Assembly: GCF_001404515.1 (NCBI RefSeq)
Contig: NZ_CXWE01000003.1
Span: forward strand, 310,001-374,000
Direction of reading: 5' to 3'
Length of the DNA stretch: 64,000 nt
Source: Roseibium album
GTDB lineage: Bacteria > Pseudomonadota > Alphaproteobacteria > Rhizobiales > Stappiaceae
Of the stretch, positions 36,547-44,992 are shown piece after piece (the stretch's first letter is position 1; each line of letters begins with the position of its first letter). Both the position numbers and the translations under genes were made by a program. The notes beneath the pieces were generated by a model. The model was not told where the DNA came from and ran no database searches. It worked only from the letters and a program-made list of their open reading frames with translations.

Positions 36547-36709
36547 CCGGTCCTGGGTCGTATGGGCCATTTTGAGTTCGATGGTTCTGACGGCCATCTA
36601 CTGCCTCTGGACCCTGACAGCCGATGCCAACCAGAGGCTGTTCCTGGACCTGGCGGTCACTCGCTTCATTTGTCTTGCGGACCTTCCGCAAGTCTTGGCG
36701 TTTCTTTGA
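36539..36709 (+). CDS. Small membrane protein overlapping the MFS gene end
   Basis: 56 aa. ATG 36539 overlaps the last codons of the MFS gene (AATGCCTGA), and residues 7-24 (VVWAILSSMVLTAIYCLW) form one transmembrane helix. No family recognised. The overlap and hydrophobic helix argue for expression, but the protein could be a chance frame. Confidence 0.4.
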   Translation: MPDRSWVVWAILSSMVLTAIYCLWTLTADANQRLFLDLAVTRFICLADLPQVLAFL

Positions 36710-36741
36710 ACTCGCTGAAACGCCTGAACAAGGAGAAATTC

Positions 36742-37092
36742 ATGGATGCAACTCAGCCTGACGAGGGTCCGGTCCTGCGACTGTTTCAAGTCAAGATCAA
36801 GGAGGGTCACGCGGAAACCCTCATGAAGAAATTTGCGACAACGTCCGCAGGCGTCGTTCGGCACGAACCCGGCAATTCAGGATATTTCTTTGGCCGGGGC
36901 TTTGCGCCGGATGAGGGTTATCTCGTTTTTGCGTCCCTCTCGGACACTATTGAAGCCGTGAAACAGCGGTTCGGCGACACCTGGCAGCAGTCATTCCTGC
37001 CCGAAGGCTACGACGACCTGATCGAGGAACATTCGATACGCCATATTGATTTGAGTTCCGGTTGGTTTGTTCCAGCACGGGAACCGGAGTGA
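36742..37092 (+). CDS. Putative antibiotic biosynthesis monooxygenase (ABM)-fold protein
   Basis: 116 aa with AGGAG 8 nt before ATG 36742. The pattern VLRLFQVKIKEGHAETLMKKF then HEPGNSGYFFGRG and YLVFASLSDTIEAVKQRF is that of a single dimeric alpha+beta barrel (ABM) domain, where ligands are small aromatic or aldehyde-like molecules. Function not known. Same strand as the MFS transporter, 195 bp after it, so perhaps a shared transcript. Confidence 0.65.
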   Translation: MDATQPDEGPVLRLFQVKIKEGHAETLMKKFATTSAGVVRHEPGNSGYFFGRGFAPDEGYLVFASLSDTIEAVKQRFGDTWQQSFLPEGYDDLIEEHSIRHIDLSSGWFVPAREPE

Positions 37093-37200
37093 AATTCGGT
37101 TTTCGCCAAAAGTTTCCCCGGCAAAAAAAACTCCTTTAAGGTCGTTACAGATCGCATCTGAAGCGGATGCGAAGGGAAGCGTTTGCAAGGGGGCTGCGAC

Positions 37201-37863
37201 GTGATCGAAAACTATTTTGAAAAAGGATTCACCTACAACTGGAATCCGCCGGACAAGATCACGACCGATCCCATGGACGGTGCCATTGTCCGTTCAGGCA
37301 GCAGCCATCCGCCGCCACTCACGTATACTGGGCTTCATGCGGGAATTTTTGATGGAGCGGCGCTACCCTCAACTTTGGGCGTTACGATAGGCGCTGTAAT
37401 ACGTCATCGTTGGCTCAACTACGTGCATGGGAGAACGGCCTATGTGCGCTCTACCAATACTGACGTACTGACCGGCTTCATGAGCGGCTGCTGGATATGC
37501 TCCTGGAAAGGAAAAAGTGGGAACAGGCGCGTCGGCCACATTGGTACGATTTCGGCGGCAGCAAAGAACAAGCCACCAAATTCTACGGTGAAACAGGCCT
37601 TTACCAGCAGCGACGCCATGCGCGTCGGCTCCCACATTCGCGGATACAATCCTGCGGACGCCTGGAATGCAAATGAAGTTTTGCAGGTTACCAACCAGAC
37701 AAAAATCGTGACCTGGGCTCACATCATGAGCCTTGTAACCACCCGTAACGAATTTTATTCCATCATTATGATGGAGACGAAAACACCTGGAAAGTGGATT
37801 TGCGGTGGCAAAAAGAGGGTGCACGGCAAGGACAGGGGAAGAATCCAAACCGCACTGGCCTAA
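37201..37863 (+). CDS. Orphan protein of unknown function
   Basis: 220 aa from GTG 37201, which has AAGGGGG about 8 nt upstream (TTG 37183 is an alternative). No signal peptide or membrane segment. Rich in Ser, Thr, Asn and Trp, with a Cys-containing segment (FMSGCWICSWKGKSGNRR, about 93-110) directly followed by RVGHIGT; this Cys-His spacing recalls thiol-hydrolase folds but is only a guess. The last 20 residues are strongly basic. Base composition looks lower in GC than the neighbours. No family recognised; possibly acquired DNA. Confidence 0.6.
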   Translation: MIENYFEKGFTYNWNPPDKITTDPMDGAIVRSGSSHPPPLTYTGLHAGIFDGAALPSTLGVTIGAVIRHRWLNYVHGRTAYVRSTNTDVLTGFMSGCWICSWKGKSGNRRVGHIGTISAAAKNKPPNSTVKQAFTSSDAMRVGSHIRGYNPADAWNANEVLQVTNQTKIVTWAHIMSLVTTRNEFYSIIMMETKTPGKWICGGKKRVHGKDRGRIQTALA

Positions 37864-38218
37864 GCCGGGACCGTGCCGCAGGACGCTGGCAAGCCTGCTG
37901 ACGAGAAGACCTGATGCTGGCAAACATGCTCGAATTACCGGATTACCAAGCTCATGTCATGCCAACGTGTAGCGTCGGTCCCGTTCAAAAAATCGAAATG
38001 ACGACGTGGATGCGACCGCCGAGCGACCTCCCGCCGCATCACTAGAAATGCAACTCTTCTGCGCGGCCCTTCTTTCACGCGGGCCTTGCTGTCCCACCTG
38101 TGTTTTGCCTGCGGATGGACAAGCTTGACTTGTGAAGGATGCTATCTGCAAATCGGGTTTGTGGCGGCGTGCGGCGAATGCACTTCGCTGTTGGAATTGC
38201 GTGAAAAGGATAGCGGCG
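37864..38218. other. Intergenic region without recognised content
   Basis: About 355 bp between the orphan gene and the amidohydrolase. No convincing frame, terminator or RNA is seen; it presumably contains the amidohydrolase promoter. Confidence 0.5.
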
Positions 38219-39454
38219 TTGAAATCCCTGCTTGTCAAGAATGCCCGGATTATCGATGGAACGATGGATACTCCATCCGATCCGACGGACATAGCTATCG
38301 AAAACGGCCGATTTGCCGACGTTGGCCGTGATCTGACATTCAATGCAGAAGAAGTTGTCGACCTGGCGTCGAGCTATGTACTTCCGGGCCTGATCGACTG
38401 CCATGTGCATGTCGTGGCAACCACTGCAAATCTCGGTCGGAATGCCGAACTTCCCAACTCCTGGGTTGCCCTTCAGTCTGCGCGCATCATGAAATCCATG
38501 CTCATGCGGGGCTTCACAACCGTGCGCGACCTTGGAGGAGCGGATATCGGGCTGAAACAGGCCGCCGACGAGAACCTGATTGATGCACCAAGGCTCGTTA
38601 TCTGCGGCAAGGCCCTCTCCCAGTCAGGCGGTCATACAGACTACCGTGGCCCAAATCACTGTCGCGATGTCAGCTACTATGCCGAGCGGCTCGGTTCCCC
38701 CGGACGCATTTGCGACGGAGTGCCGGAAGTGCAACGGGCGGCCCGGGAGGAAATCAAGAACGGCGCCCAGTTCATCAAGATCATGGCGGATGGCGGCGTC
38801 TCCTCACCGTCCGATCCCATCGGTTACCTCACGTTCTCTGTCGACGAACTAAAGGCAATCGTTGAGGTCGCCAGCAACTTCGGAACCTATGTGGCAGCCC
38901 ACCTTTATGACGATCATGCGATCCGCCGGGCTCTCGACTGCGGCGTGACCTGTATCGAACACGGTAACCTGATGAGTGATGAAACCATCAACCGCATCGG
39001 TCAGGAAGGTCAGTTTGTCGTTCCCACGAACGTGACCTACGATTATCTGGCCAAGGAAGGACAAACGTTCGGCTTGCCGCCAGAGTCGGTTGCCAAAATC
39101 GAGGACGTGCGGACACAGGGCCTGGAACGCCTTGCGAAAATGAAAAGGATGGGCGTGGTGATGGGCTACGGATCGGATCTTCTGGGAGGTATGCACGTGC
39201 ATCAGTCCGACGAGTTCATTCTGCGCGCCCGCCATCTACCCACGGCCGACGTGATTAGATCGGCGACCCTGGATGCGGCCAGGGTCCTGCGCATGGAGGG
39301 CCAGATCGGGTGCATAGCGCCCGGTGCTTTTGCCGACCTTGTTGCGGTGGATGGAAACCCGCTTGAGAACATTTCTCTGCTTTGCGATCAGGGTGCCCAC
39401 ATGCCGCTCATCCTGAAGGAAGGGCGCGCGGTCAAGACATCGGGCGCGCTCTGA
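38219..39454 (+). CDS. Amidohydrolase family protein
   Basis: About 411 aa. All metal ligands of the imidazolonepropionase-like/Xaa-Pro dipeptidase-type amidohydrolases appear: DCHVHVV, Lys in FIKIMADGGVSS, His in VAAHLYDDHA and CIEHGNLM, and Asp in MGYGSDLLGGMHVHQSDEF. It hydrolyses an amide or lactam bond; substrate unknown. The start is taken as TTG 38219 (AAGGA 8 nt upstream, MKSLLVKNARIIDGT being the family N-terminus); the ATG at 38132 would add 29 non-homologous residues. Confidence 0.85.
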   Translation: MKSLLVKNARIIDGTMDTPSDPTDIAIENGRFADVGRDLTFNAEEVVDLASSYVLPGLIDCHVHVVATTANLGRNAELPNSWVALQSARIMKSMLMRGFTTVRDLGGADIGLKQAADENLIDAPRLVICGKALSQSGGHTDYRGPNHCRDVSYYAERLGSPGRICDGVPEVQRAAREEIKNGAQFIKIMADGGVSSPSDPIGYLTFSVDELKAIVEVASNFGTYVAAHLYDDHAIRRALDCGVTCIEHGNLMSDETINRIGQEGQFVVPTNVTYDYLAKEGQTFGLPPESVAKIEDVRTQGLERLAKMKRMGVVMGYGSDLLGGMHVHQSDEFILRARHLPTADVIRSATLDAARVLRMEGQIGCIAPGAFADLVAVDGNPLENISLLCDQGAHMPLILKEGRAVKTSGAL

Positions 39455-39612
39455 CCTGCTGACCGGGTTCCAACTGTTCAAGGCGCTGGTGCGCAATCCT
39501 GTACCGGCGCTTCAGATGAGGCACCTTGGCATCAGATTGAGGGCACTGCCGGAAACCGGCTGCACCAAGCCATGTCGATGTCCTGTCCCTCAGAATTTCC
39601 ATTTGAAGAAAT

Positions 39613-39630
39613 GATCAACTCGAGTTGATC
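39613..39630. promoter_or_regulatory. 18-bp perfect palindrome
   Basis: GATCAACTCGAGTTGATC, identical to its reverse complement, 159 bp after the amidohydrolase stop. Length and symmetry suggest a dimeric-regulator operator; the regulator is unknown. Confidence 0.45.
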
Positions 39631-39836
39631 GCCAAAGGATCGACGAAGTTTTCCCGACACCGAAGTCCGTTCAGCACGCCGGTACCCGGAGCGTCATCCT
39701 GGTATCGGGCAAAAGCAAGCCGCATCCCATGTTCAATGGAGCGGTGCTAAATCCCGAAACCATTTGTCAGGAAAACTCGGGAATCTTCGTGGAAAAACAG
39801 CCACTTCCTCAATTCCGGAGAGTTTTGCGGAGTGCC

Positions 39837-39852
39837 TTACCCAATTGGGTAA
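39837..39852. promoter_or_regulatory. 16-bp perfect palindrome
   Basis: TTACCCAATTGGGTAA, perfectly symmetric, 240 bp upstream of the small secreted-protein gene. Candidate operator. Confidence 0.4.
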
Positions 39853-39953
39853 TGTTGGGCAACATGCGAGCAGATATCATCGTTTCTGTTTCAAGAAATT
39901 GGTGTTTTAGGCATACTGCAGACAGTGTATTTTCGACGAACTTTACCGCACTG

Positions 39954-39984
39954 GACAACACTCCGTCTGTTACGGAGTGTTGTC
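39954..39984. repeat. 13-bp perfect inverted repeat (hairpin)
   Basis: GACAACACTCCGT, loop CTGTT, ACGGAGTGTTGTC. It would form a very stable hairpin in RNA. No T-run follows, so it may be a structural RNA element or a regulator site rather than a terminator. Confidence 0.5.
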
Positions 39985-40091
39985 TGGCTCGCCAAAACCG
40001 GGAATACTCAGTATAAATACCATTTGAAACGCAACGTAATATTGTCATTGGTTATTTGCTATTCTTGTGTGTCAGATCATGGGAGAATGAA

Positions 40092-40439
40092 ATGAAATTT
40101 CGGTCCTTGTTTTTAGCTGGTCTGTTCACGTTGTCCGGTGGCACGGCCTTCGCAGCGTGTGAGTACAACGGGACTTATTATTCAGCCGGATCGCAATTGT
40201 GTTTCGACGGCTGGTTACAGGAGTGCACGGTCGCCGACTATTGGAAGGCCGTCGGCATGTGTCACCACCAGCCAGATCAAATGGACCCCCTGGCACATCA
40301 AATGGGTTTCAGCACTGTCCTCATCACGCAGAGCCTGAAAGAAAACCAGCCAAAGAATGTAACGCCGATAAAGGCATTCGCACATTTTCACAAAGGCTTG
40401 GATGCGGCTTCTTTCGAACATCTCGAGATCAGGCCGCAC
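40092..40439 (+). CDS. Small secreted protein of unknown function
   Basis: About 116 aa with a clear signal peptide (FRSLFLAGLFTLSGGTAFAA, cleavage near residue 20) and GGGAGAATGAA before ATG 40092. The mature N-terminus (CEYNGTYYSAGSQLCFDGWLQECTV) holds three cysteines, and a fourth is in AVGMCHH, so disulphides in the periplasm are likely. It resembles the short DUF1496-like 'YNGxxYSxG...CxxGxxxxC' proteins. The start codon at 40056 is a longer, unsupported option. Stop falls at about 40440. Confidence 0.65.
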
Positions 40440-40588
40440 TGAAGCCCAACGGCATGAACTCGCCGCCTTTTTCAGGGGAAATTCAATGCTGAAACGGGCT
40501 GCGAGGCTGCAGGTTTGCTCAACACCGGATGTTTTTGGCGCAGCGGGCAGATTCCCTCAATTCGCGACTTTGCAAAATCACTGATTTT

Positions 40589-40601
40589 TCCGATGATCGG
40601 A
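40589..40601. promoter_or_regulatory. Short inverted repeat upstream of the CadC-like regulator
   Basis: TCCGAT-G-ATCGGA flanked by T-runs on both sides, 125 bp before the regulator gene. Could be a binding site; it could also act as a weak terminator for the secreted-protein gene because T follows. Confidence 0.3.
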
Positions 40602-40725
40602 TTTTTCATTGGTACAAGACCGTTCCTATTCGAATATCGATGAAATATCCGGCATCGCGAACACGTACTGAACAACAAATCATCTCTCCAATTCTACACA
40701 TCGTCGAAATTTGATACTCTGGGCC

Positions 40726-42297
40726 ATGATTTATTGCTTTGGTGATTTTGAGCTCGACACAACGCGCCAGGAGCTTCGGTGCGGTCATGAGCCTGTCAGT
40801 ATTGAGCCGCTCGCCCTCGGACTGTTGCAACTGCTTCTGGAAAATCACGACAGGCTGGTCACCAAACAGGAAATCAACTCTGTCTTGTGGGACGACCGGG
40901 CGGTCTCCGACGCCGCGTTGACCACCTGCGTGAGATCGGCGCGATCTGCTGTCGGCGACTCGGGGGCGGGCCAGAAGATGATAAAGACCATACACGGACG
41001 CGGTCTTCGATGGATCGCACCTTTTGATGTCCGATCGGAAGCAGCCTTCTCAGGTGATCCGGCGGCACCTGCTCAGGACATGCGGGTCCCGCCCTGGCAA
41101 AAAGCATCGCCGCGGCCGTCGATTGCAGTTCTGAAGTTTGGTGCAATGGGCGGCGAACCGATTGCCCAGACGCTCGGAGAAGCCATTCCACACGAACTGA
41201 TTGCCGCAATCGCTCGACTGAGATGGATCTCGGTGATCGCGCGCGGGTCCTCCTTCAGATTCGGATCGGATGACCTCAACCCGGAGGATATTCGCGCGCG
41301 TCTCGGCATTCGCTACGTCTTGTCCGGAAGCGTTGAAGTGCTGGGCAGGCATCTGATGGTCAATGTGGTCCTGACGGACACGATCGATGGCCAGGTCATC
41401 TGGGCGGATCGAATGAATGCCGCGCTCGACGCGGTTCATGAAATCCGTGAAAAAATCATTGCAGAAGTCATCTTCGCCATCGAGGTCCAGATCCCGTTAA
41501 GCGAGGCATCCAAGGCGCGGCTCCGCTCTCCCGACAGCATCGACGCCTGGACGACCTACCACCTCGGACTTCAGTCGCTTTACCGCTTTGACGAGGCCGC
41601 AAACGAAGTGGCTGTTTCCATGTTCAAAAAAGCGGTGGCCATGGAACCGGGATTTGCGCGTGCCCACGCCGCGCTGTCCTTTGCGCATTTCAAGACGGCA
41701 TTCATGCATTATTCAACGAACCGCGGATTTGCCGTCGACGCTGCACGAAGGGCCGCTGAGCGTGCGATCGAGATCGATCCCATGGATCCGTTCGCAAATT
41801 TCAGCATGGGCCGGTCTCTCTGGCTGATTGGTGATCTCGACGGCGCAAAGGGTTGGCTTTCCCGGTCAACTTCCCTCAGCCCGAATTTTGCGCAAGGTCT
41901 TTATGCAAGGGCATGGACGGAAACCATCTCGGGGTCCAGTACCGATGGCCTGCGCCTCTCGGACGAGGCACGCACGCTTAGCCCGCTTGACCCTCTTCTC
42001 TATGCGATGCTCGGAACCCGGGCCCTCAGTCTGTCTGTTGACGGTCATGATCAGGAAGCTGCTGAATGGGGTGAACGGGCAGCCCGGGCACCGGGCGCCC
42101 ACGACCTTATCCGCGTGATTGCGCTTTTTCTCAACGAACTTGCTGGAAACCATACTCAAGCCTCCGATTGGGCCAGCATGGTACGCGCGGACCGGGAAAG
42201 CATGACGCAGGACCTCTTTTTCAGATCGTTTCCGTTTTCGAGTTCAGATGTACGAAAGCGGATTTCCGGAGCATTGAAGACGCACGGCATTCCTTGA
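40726..42297 (+). CDS. CadC/ToxR-type winged-helix regulator with FlgO-like and TPR regions
   Basis: About 523 aa. Residues 1-105 form an OmpR/CadC-type winged helix (FGDFELDTTRQELRCG ... TIHGRGLRWIAPF). Residues about 130-255 look like the FlgO/TolB-N-like domain often paired with it (GIRYVLSGSVEVLGRHLMVNVVLTD), and the rest contains tetratricopeptide repeats. No transmembrane helix is visible, so it acts in the cytoplasm, unlike CadC. It is transcribed toward the cysK-like gene, whose expression it may control; the signal is unknown. Confidence 0.82.
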   Translation: MIYCFGDFELDTTRQELRCGHEPVSIEPLALGLLQLLLENHDRLVTKQEINSVLWDDRAVSDAALTTCVRSARSAVGDSGAGQKMIKTIHGRGLRWIAPFDVRSEAAFSGDPAAPAQDMRVPPWQKASPRPSIAVLKFGAMGGEPIAQTLGEAIPHELIAAIARLRWISVIARGSSFRFGSDDLNPEDIRARLGIRYVLSGSVEVLGRHLMVNVVLTDTIDGQVIWADRMNAALDAVHEIREKIIAEVIFAIEVQIPLSEASKARLRSPDSIDAWTTYHLGLQSLYRFDEAANEVAVSMFKKAVAMEPGFARAHAALSFAHFKTAFMHYSTNRGFAVDAARRAAERAIEIDPMDPFANFSMGRSLWLIGDLDGAKGWLSRSTSLSPNFAQGLYARAWTETISGSSTDGLRLSDEARTLSPLDPLLYAMLGTRALSLSVDGHDQEAAEWGERAARAPGAHDLIRVIALFLNELAGNHTQASDWASMVRADRESMTQDLFFRSFPFSSSDVRKRISGALKTHGIP

Positions 42298-42466
42298 ATT
42301 CCGCGGTTACTCAGCATTTTGTTCGATATCTTCAGGAAATCCTCAGGGCCTGCTCAGGACCCCCGACACAAATCATGCAATCTTCCTCTGCGTAAGGCTG
42401 TTACCCGGCGGACATTTGTCCTCACGGGCGTCTCCACAGCAACATATGCGACCAAGAGGAACAAAC

Positions 42467-43546
42467 ATGACCGGCAAGACACTCAGGACGACCCAGGGCG
42501 TTGGACACACCTATGACAGCATCCTCGATACGATCGGAAACACACCATCGGTTCGGATAAACAACCTGGCGCCAAAGGGCATCGACATGTTCGTCAAGTT
42601 CGAGGCGGCAAATCCCGGCGGTTCGGTGAAAGACCGCCTCGCTGTTAACATCATTGAAGCTGCCGAACGCAGTGGAATGTTGAAACCTGGACAGACAGTG
42701 GTGGAAGCCACGAGCGGAAACACAGGAATTGGACTGGCCGTTGTCTGTGCGCAAAAGGGGTATCCGCTGGTCGTGACAATGGCGGACAGTTTTTCCATCG
42801 AGCGCCGCCGCCTTATGCGCATCCTGGGTGCCAGGGTCGTGCTGACACCGCGCGCGGAAAAAGGCTTCGGCATGTACCGCAAAGCGGTGGAACTGGCCGA
42901 AGAACATGGATGGCTGCTGGCCCGCCAGTTTGAAACCGAAGCAAATGCAGAAATACATGCATCGACCACCGCCCGGGAAATCATGGCGGATTTCGAAGGG
43001 CAACGGCTGGACTATTTCGTAACCGGATACGGGACCGGCGGAACAGTGACAGGTGTCGGCCGCGTGTTACGCGTCGAGCGTCCCGGGACGAAGATCATCT
43101 TGTCCGAACCTGCAAATGCGCAACTTCTCGGCAGTGGTCAGGTTCAAAGCCGGTCTGAAGACGGATCACCGACAGCAAGCCATCCAGCCTTTGAACCCCA
43201 TCCCATCCAGGGCTGGACCCCGGATTTCATACCCGCCGTGCTTCAAGAGGCTGTCGACAATCACTACTACGATGATTTGCGCCCGGTTCCGGGGATGGCT
43301 GGTGTCCAATGGGCGAAAAAACTTGCCAGCCAGGAGGGAATTCTGACCGGGATTTCCGGCGGCGCGTCTTTCGCCGTTGCAATGGAAATTGCACAGAAGT
43401 GCGAACCGGGGTCAACAGTTCTCTGCATGCTGCCGGACACGGGCGAACGCTACCTTTCAACGCCACTGTTTGAAGATATTCCCGAGGACATGACCGATGA
43501 AGAAGTTGCGATCTCCATGTCGACACCCGGATATCACCTTGCCTGA
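42467..43546 (+). CDS. cysK: Cysteine synthase family protein (CysK-like)
   Basis: 359 aa, longer than the usual 310-325. PLP lysine in NPGGSVKDRLAVN, substrate loop ATSGNTGIGLA, glycine-rich phosphate loop GTGGTVTGVGR and C-terminal GISGGASFAVA and DTGERYLSTPLF are intact. It makes cysteine or a related beta-substituted alanine from O-acetylserine. GAGGA lies a few bases before ATG 42467. It overlaps or abuts a PLP decarboxylase gene, so the product may be decarboxylated in place. The exact substrate is not decided by sequence. Confidence 0.85.
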   Translation: MTGKTLRTTQGVGHTYDSILDTIGNTPSVRINNLAPKGIDMFVKFEAANPGGSVKDRLAVNIIEAAERSGMLKPGQTVVEATSGNTGIGLAVVCAQKGYPLVVTMADSFSIERRRLMRILGARVVLTPRAEKGFGMYRKAVELAEEHGWLLARQFETEANAEIHASTTAREIMADFEGQRLDYFVTGYGTGGTVTGVGRVLRVERPGTKIILSEPANAQLLGSGQVQSRSEDGSPTASHPAFEPHPIQGWTPDFIPAVLQEAVDNHYYDDLRPVPGMAGVQWAKKLASQEGILTGISGGASFAVAMEIAQKCEPGSTVLCMLPDTGERYLSTPLFEDIPEDMTDEEVAISMSTPGYHLA

Positions 43547-44963
43547 CATGTCCGTTGAATTCTCGGTCCTGCACGCAGCGCTCGACCGCGCGGTCTCGTA
43601 CCGTGGTCGCGTCACGGACACGCCTTGCGGTCCGGTGCGAAACTACCGGGAAATGCTTGAGGTGTTCTCAGAACCCCTCCCCGAAGCCGGCTCCGAAGAC
43701 GTCGACGTTTTGAACGACCTGGCAGATCGCGGCGAACAGGGTCTCAATCCGATGACACATCCCATGTTCTTCGGGTGGGTGCTGGGAGGATCGGCACCAG
43801 CCGGTGTAGCGGCCGACTGGCTATGCAGTGCATGGGGGCAGAATGCTGCCTTTCATGCCTCATCACCCACATCAGCCGCGATTGAGAGCGTTGCCTCGAC
43901 CTGGTTGCTGGACCTCCTGGGACTCCCGGCCGATGCCGCCGTCGGTTTTGTCACCGGCGCGACAGTCGGAAATTTTACCGCACTCGCGGCAGCGCGCGGC
44001 GCTGTTCTGAGACAAATCGGCTGGGACCCGGACAATGACGGCCTCTTCGGCGCTCCGCCGATAACGGTATTTGTCGGTGACGACGCGCACACTTCCGTGT
44101 TTTCGGCCCTCGGTTACCTGGGCCTCGGGCGCCGGCGGGTCAAGCGCGTTGAAACCGATGGCCAGGGCCGTATGGACGCGGTCGGGCTGGCTCGTCAGAT
44201 CCGCAATCATCGGGGCGCTGCGATCGTTGTCGCCCAGGCTGGCCAGATCAATACCGGAGCATTCGATCCGTTCTCCGAGCTTCAGGAAATTGCCGGAGAA
44301 AAAAACGCCTGGCTGCATGTCGATGGTGCGTTCGGGTTATGGGCACGTGCACATCCGCACTACAGGCACCTCACCAAGGGTGTGGAATGTGCGGATTCCT
44401 GGGCGGTCGACGGGCACAAATGGCTGCAAACGCCATTTGACTGCGGTTACGCGATTGTCCGTGACAAGAACAGCCTTGAACGGGCCATGTCCGTCGATGC
44501 GAGTTATCTGCCATCCGGCGATAACAATGACCGGATCCCGTGTTTTCTCGTGCCGGAGCTTTCTCGTCGTGCGCGAGGACTGCCAACCTGGGCAATGCTG
44601 AAGACACTCGGCAAACGGGGTGTTGAGGAGATCATCGCCCGTCATTGCGGAATTGCCCGGCAGATTGCGGATCGTCTGCAACAGGCGACCGGCGTACGGA
44701 TCGTGAACGACGTCGTGTTGAACCAGGTCATCGTGAGTTTCGGAGAGCCGGGACTGGACTTGCCCGAGAGGAACAGATTGACGGAAGCGGTGATCGAAAC
44801 GCTTCGTTCGGAAGGTTCGATATTTGTCGGAGGGGCTCGCTGGCGTGAAGAATGGGTCATGCGTATCTCCGTCATCTGCAATGCCACAATGCCTGCCGAC
44901 GCCGATCTTGTGGCCGACGTCATCCTGGACGCGTGGAAGGCGGTTTCCGGTTCGCAAGAGTAA
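43497..44963 (+). CDS. Pyridoxal-dependent (group II) decarboxylase
   Basis: 488 aa from ATG 43497, which has GAGGA about 8 nt upstream and overlaps the cysK-like gene by 50 bp; ATG 43548 (471 aa), directly after the cysK stop, is the alternative. PLP lysine in SWAVDGHKWLQTPFDCGY, Asp/Ala region WLHVDGAFGLWARAH and TGATVGNFTALAAARGAVL identify the aromatic-L-amino-acid/glutamate decarboxylase family. Substrate not predictable. Translational coupling to the cysteine synthase-like gene suggests a linked pathway from a serine-derived amino acid to an amine. Confidence 0.85.
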   Translation: MKKLRSPCRHPDITLPDMSVEFSVLHAALDRAVSYRGRVTDTPCGPVRNYREMLEVFSEPLPEAGSEDVDVLNDLADRGEQGLNPMTHPMFFGWVLGGSAPAGVAADWLCSAWGQNAAFHASSPTSAAIESVASTWLLDLLGLPADAAVGFVTGATVGNFTALAAARGAVLRQIGWDPDNDGLFGAPPITVFVGDDAHTSVFSALGYLGLGRRRVKRVETDGQGRMDAVGLARQIRNHRGAAIVVAQAGQINTGAFDPFSELQEIAGEKNAWLHVDGAFGLWARAHPHYRHLTKGVECADSWAVDGHKWLQTPFDCGYAIVRDKNSLERAMSVDASYLPSGDNNDRIPCFLVPELSRRARGLPTWAMLKTLGKRGVEEIIARHCGIARQIADRLQQATGVRIVNDVVLNQVIVSFGEPGLDLPERNRLTEAVIETLRSEGSIFVGGARWREEWVMRISVICNATMPADADLVADVILDAWKAVSGSQE

Positions 44964-44992
44964 ATGGAAGGCGATAAGGCCAAGCCCTGGCG

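Larger units (their letters stand above)
39455..40091. other. Non-coding stretch with two perfect palindromes and a hairpin
   Basis: 637 bp without a supported gene between the amidohydrolase and a small secreted-protein gene. The only short frame in it, at 39729, has no family features and no ribosome binding site. It holds two long perfect palindromes and a perfect 13-bp inverted repeat, listed separately. Confidence 0.6.

Noticed and set aside
38132..38218. Upstream extension of the amidohydrolase to ATG 38132
   Set aside because: The added residues are Cys/Arg-rich and unlike the family; TTG 38219 has a proper ribosome binding site.
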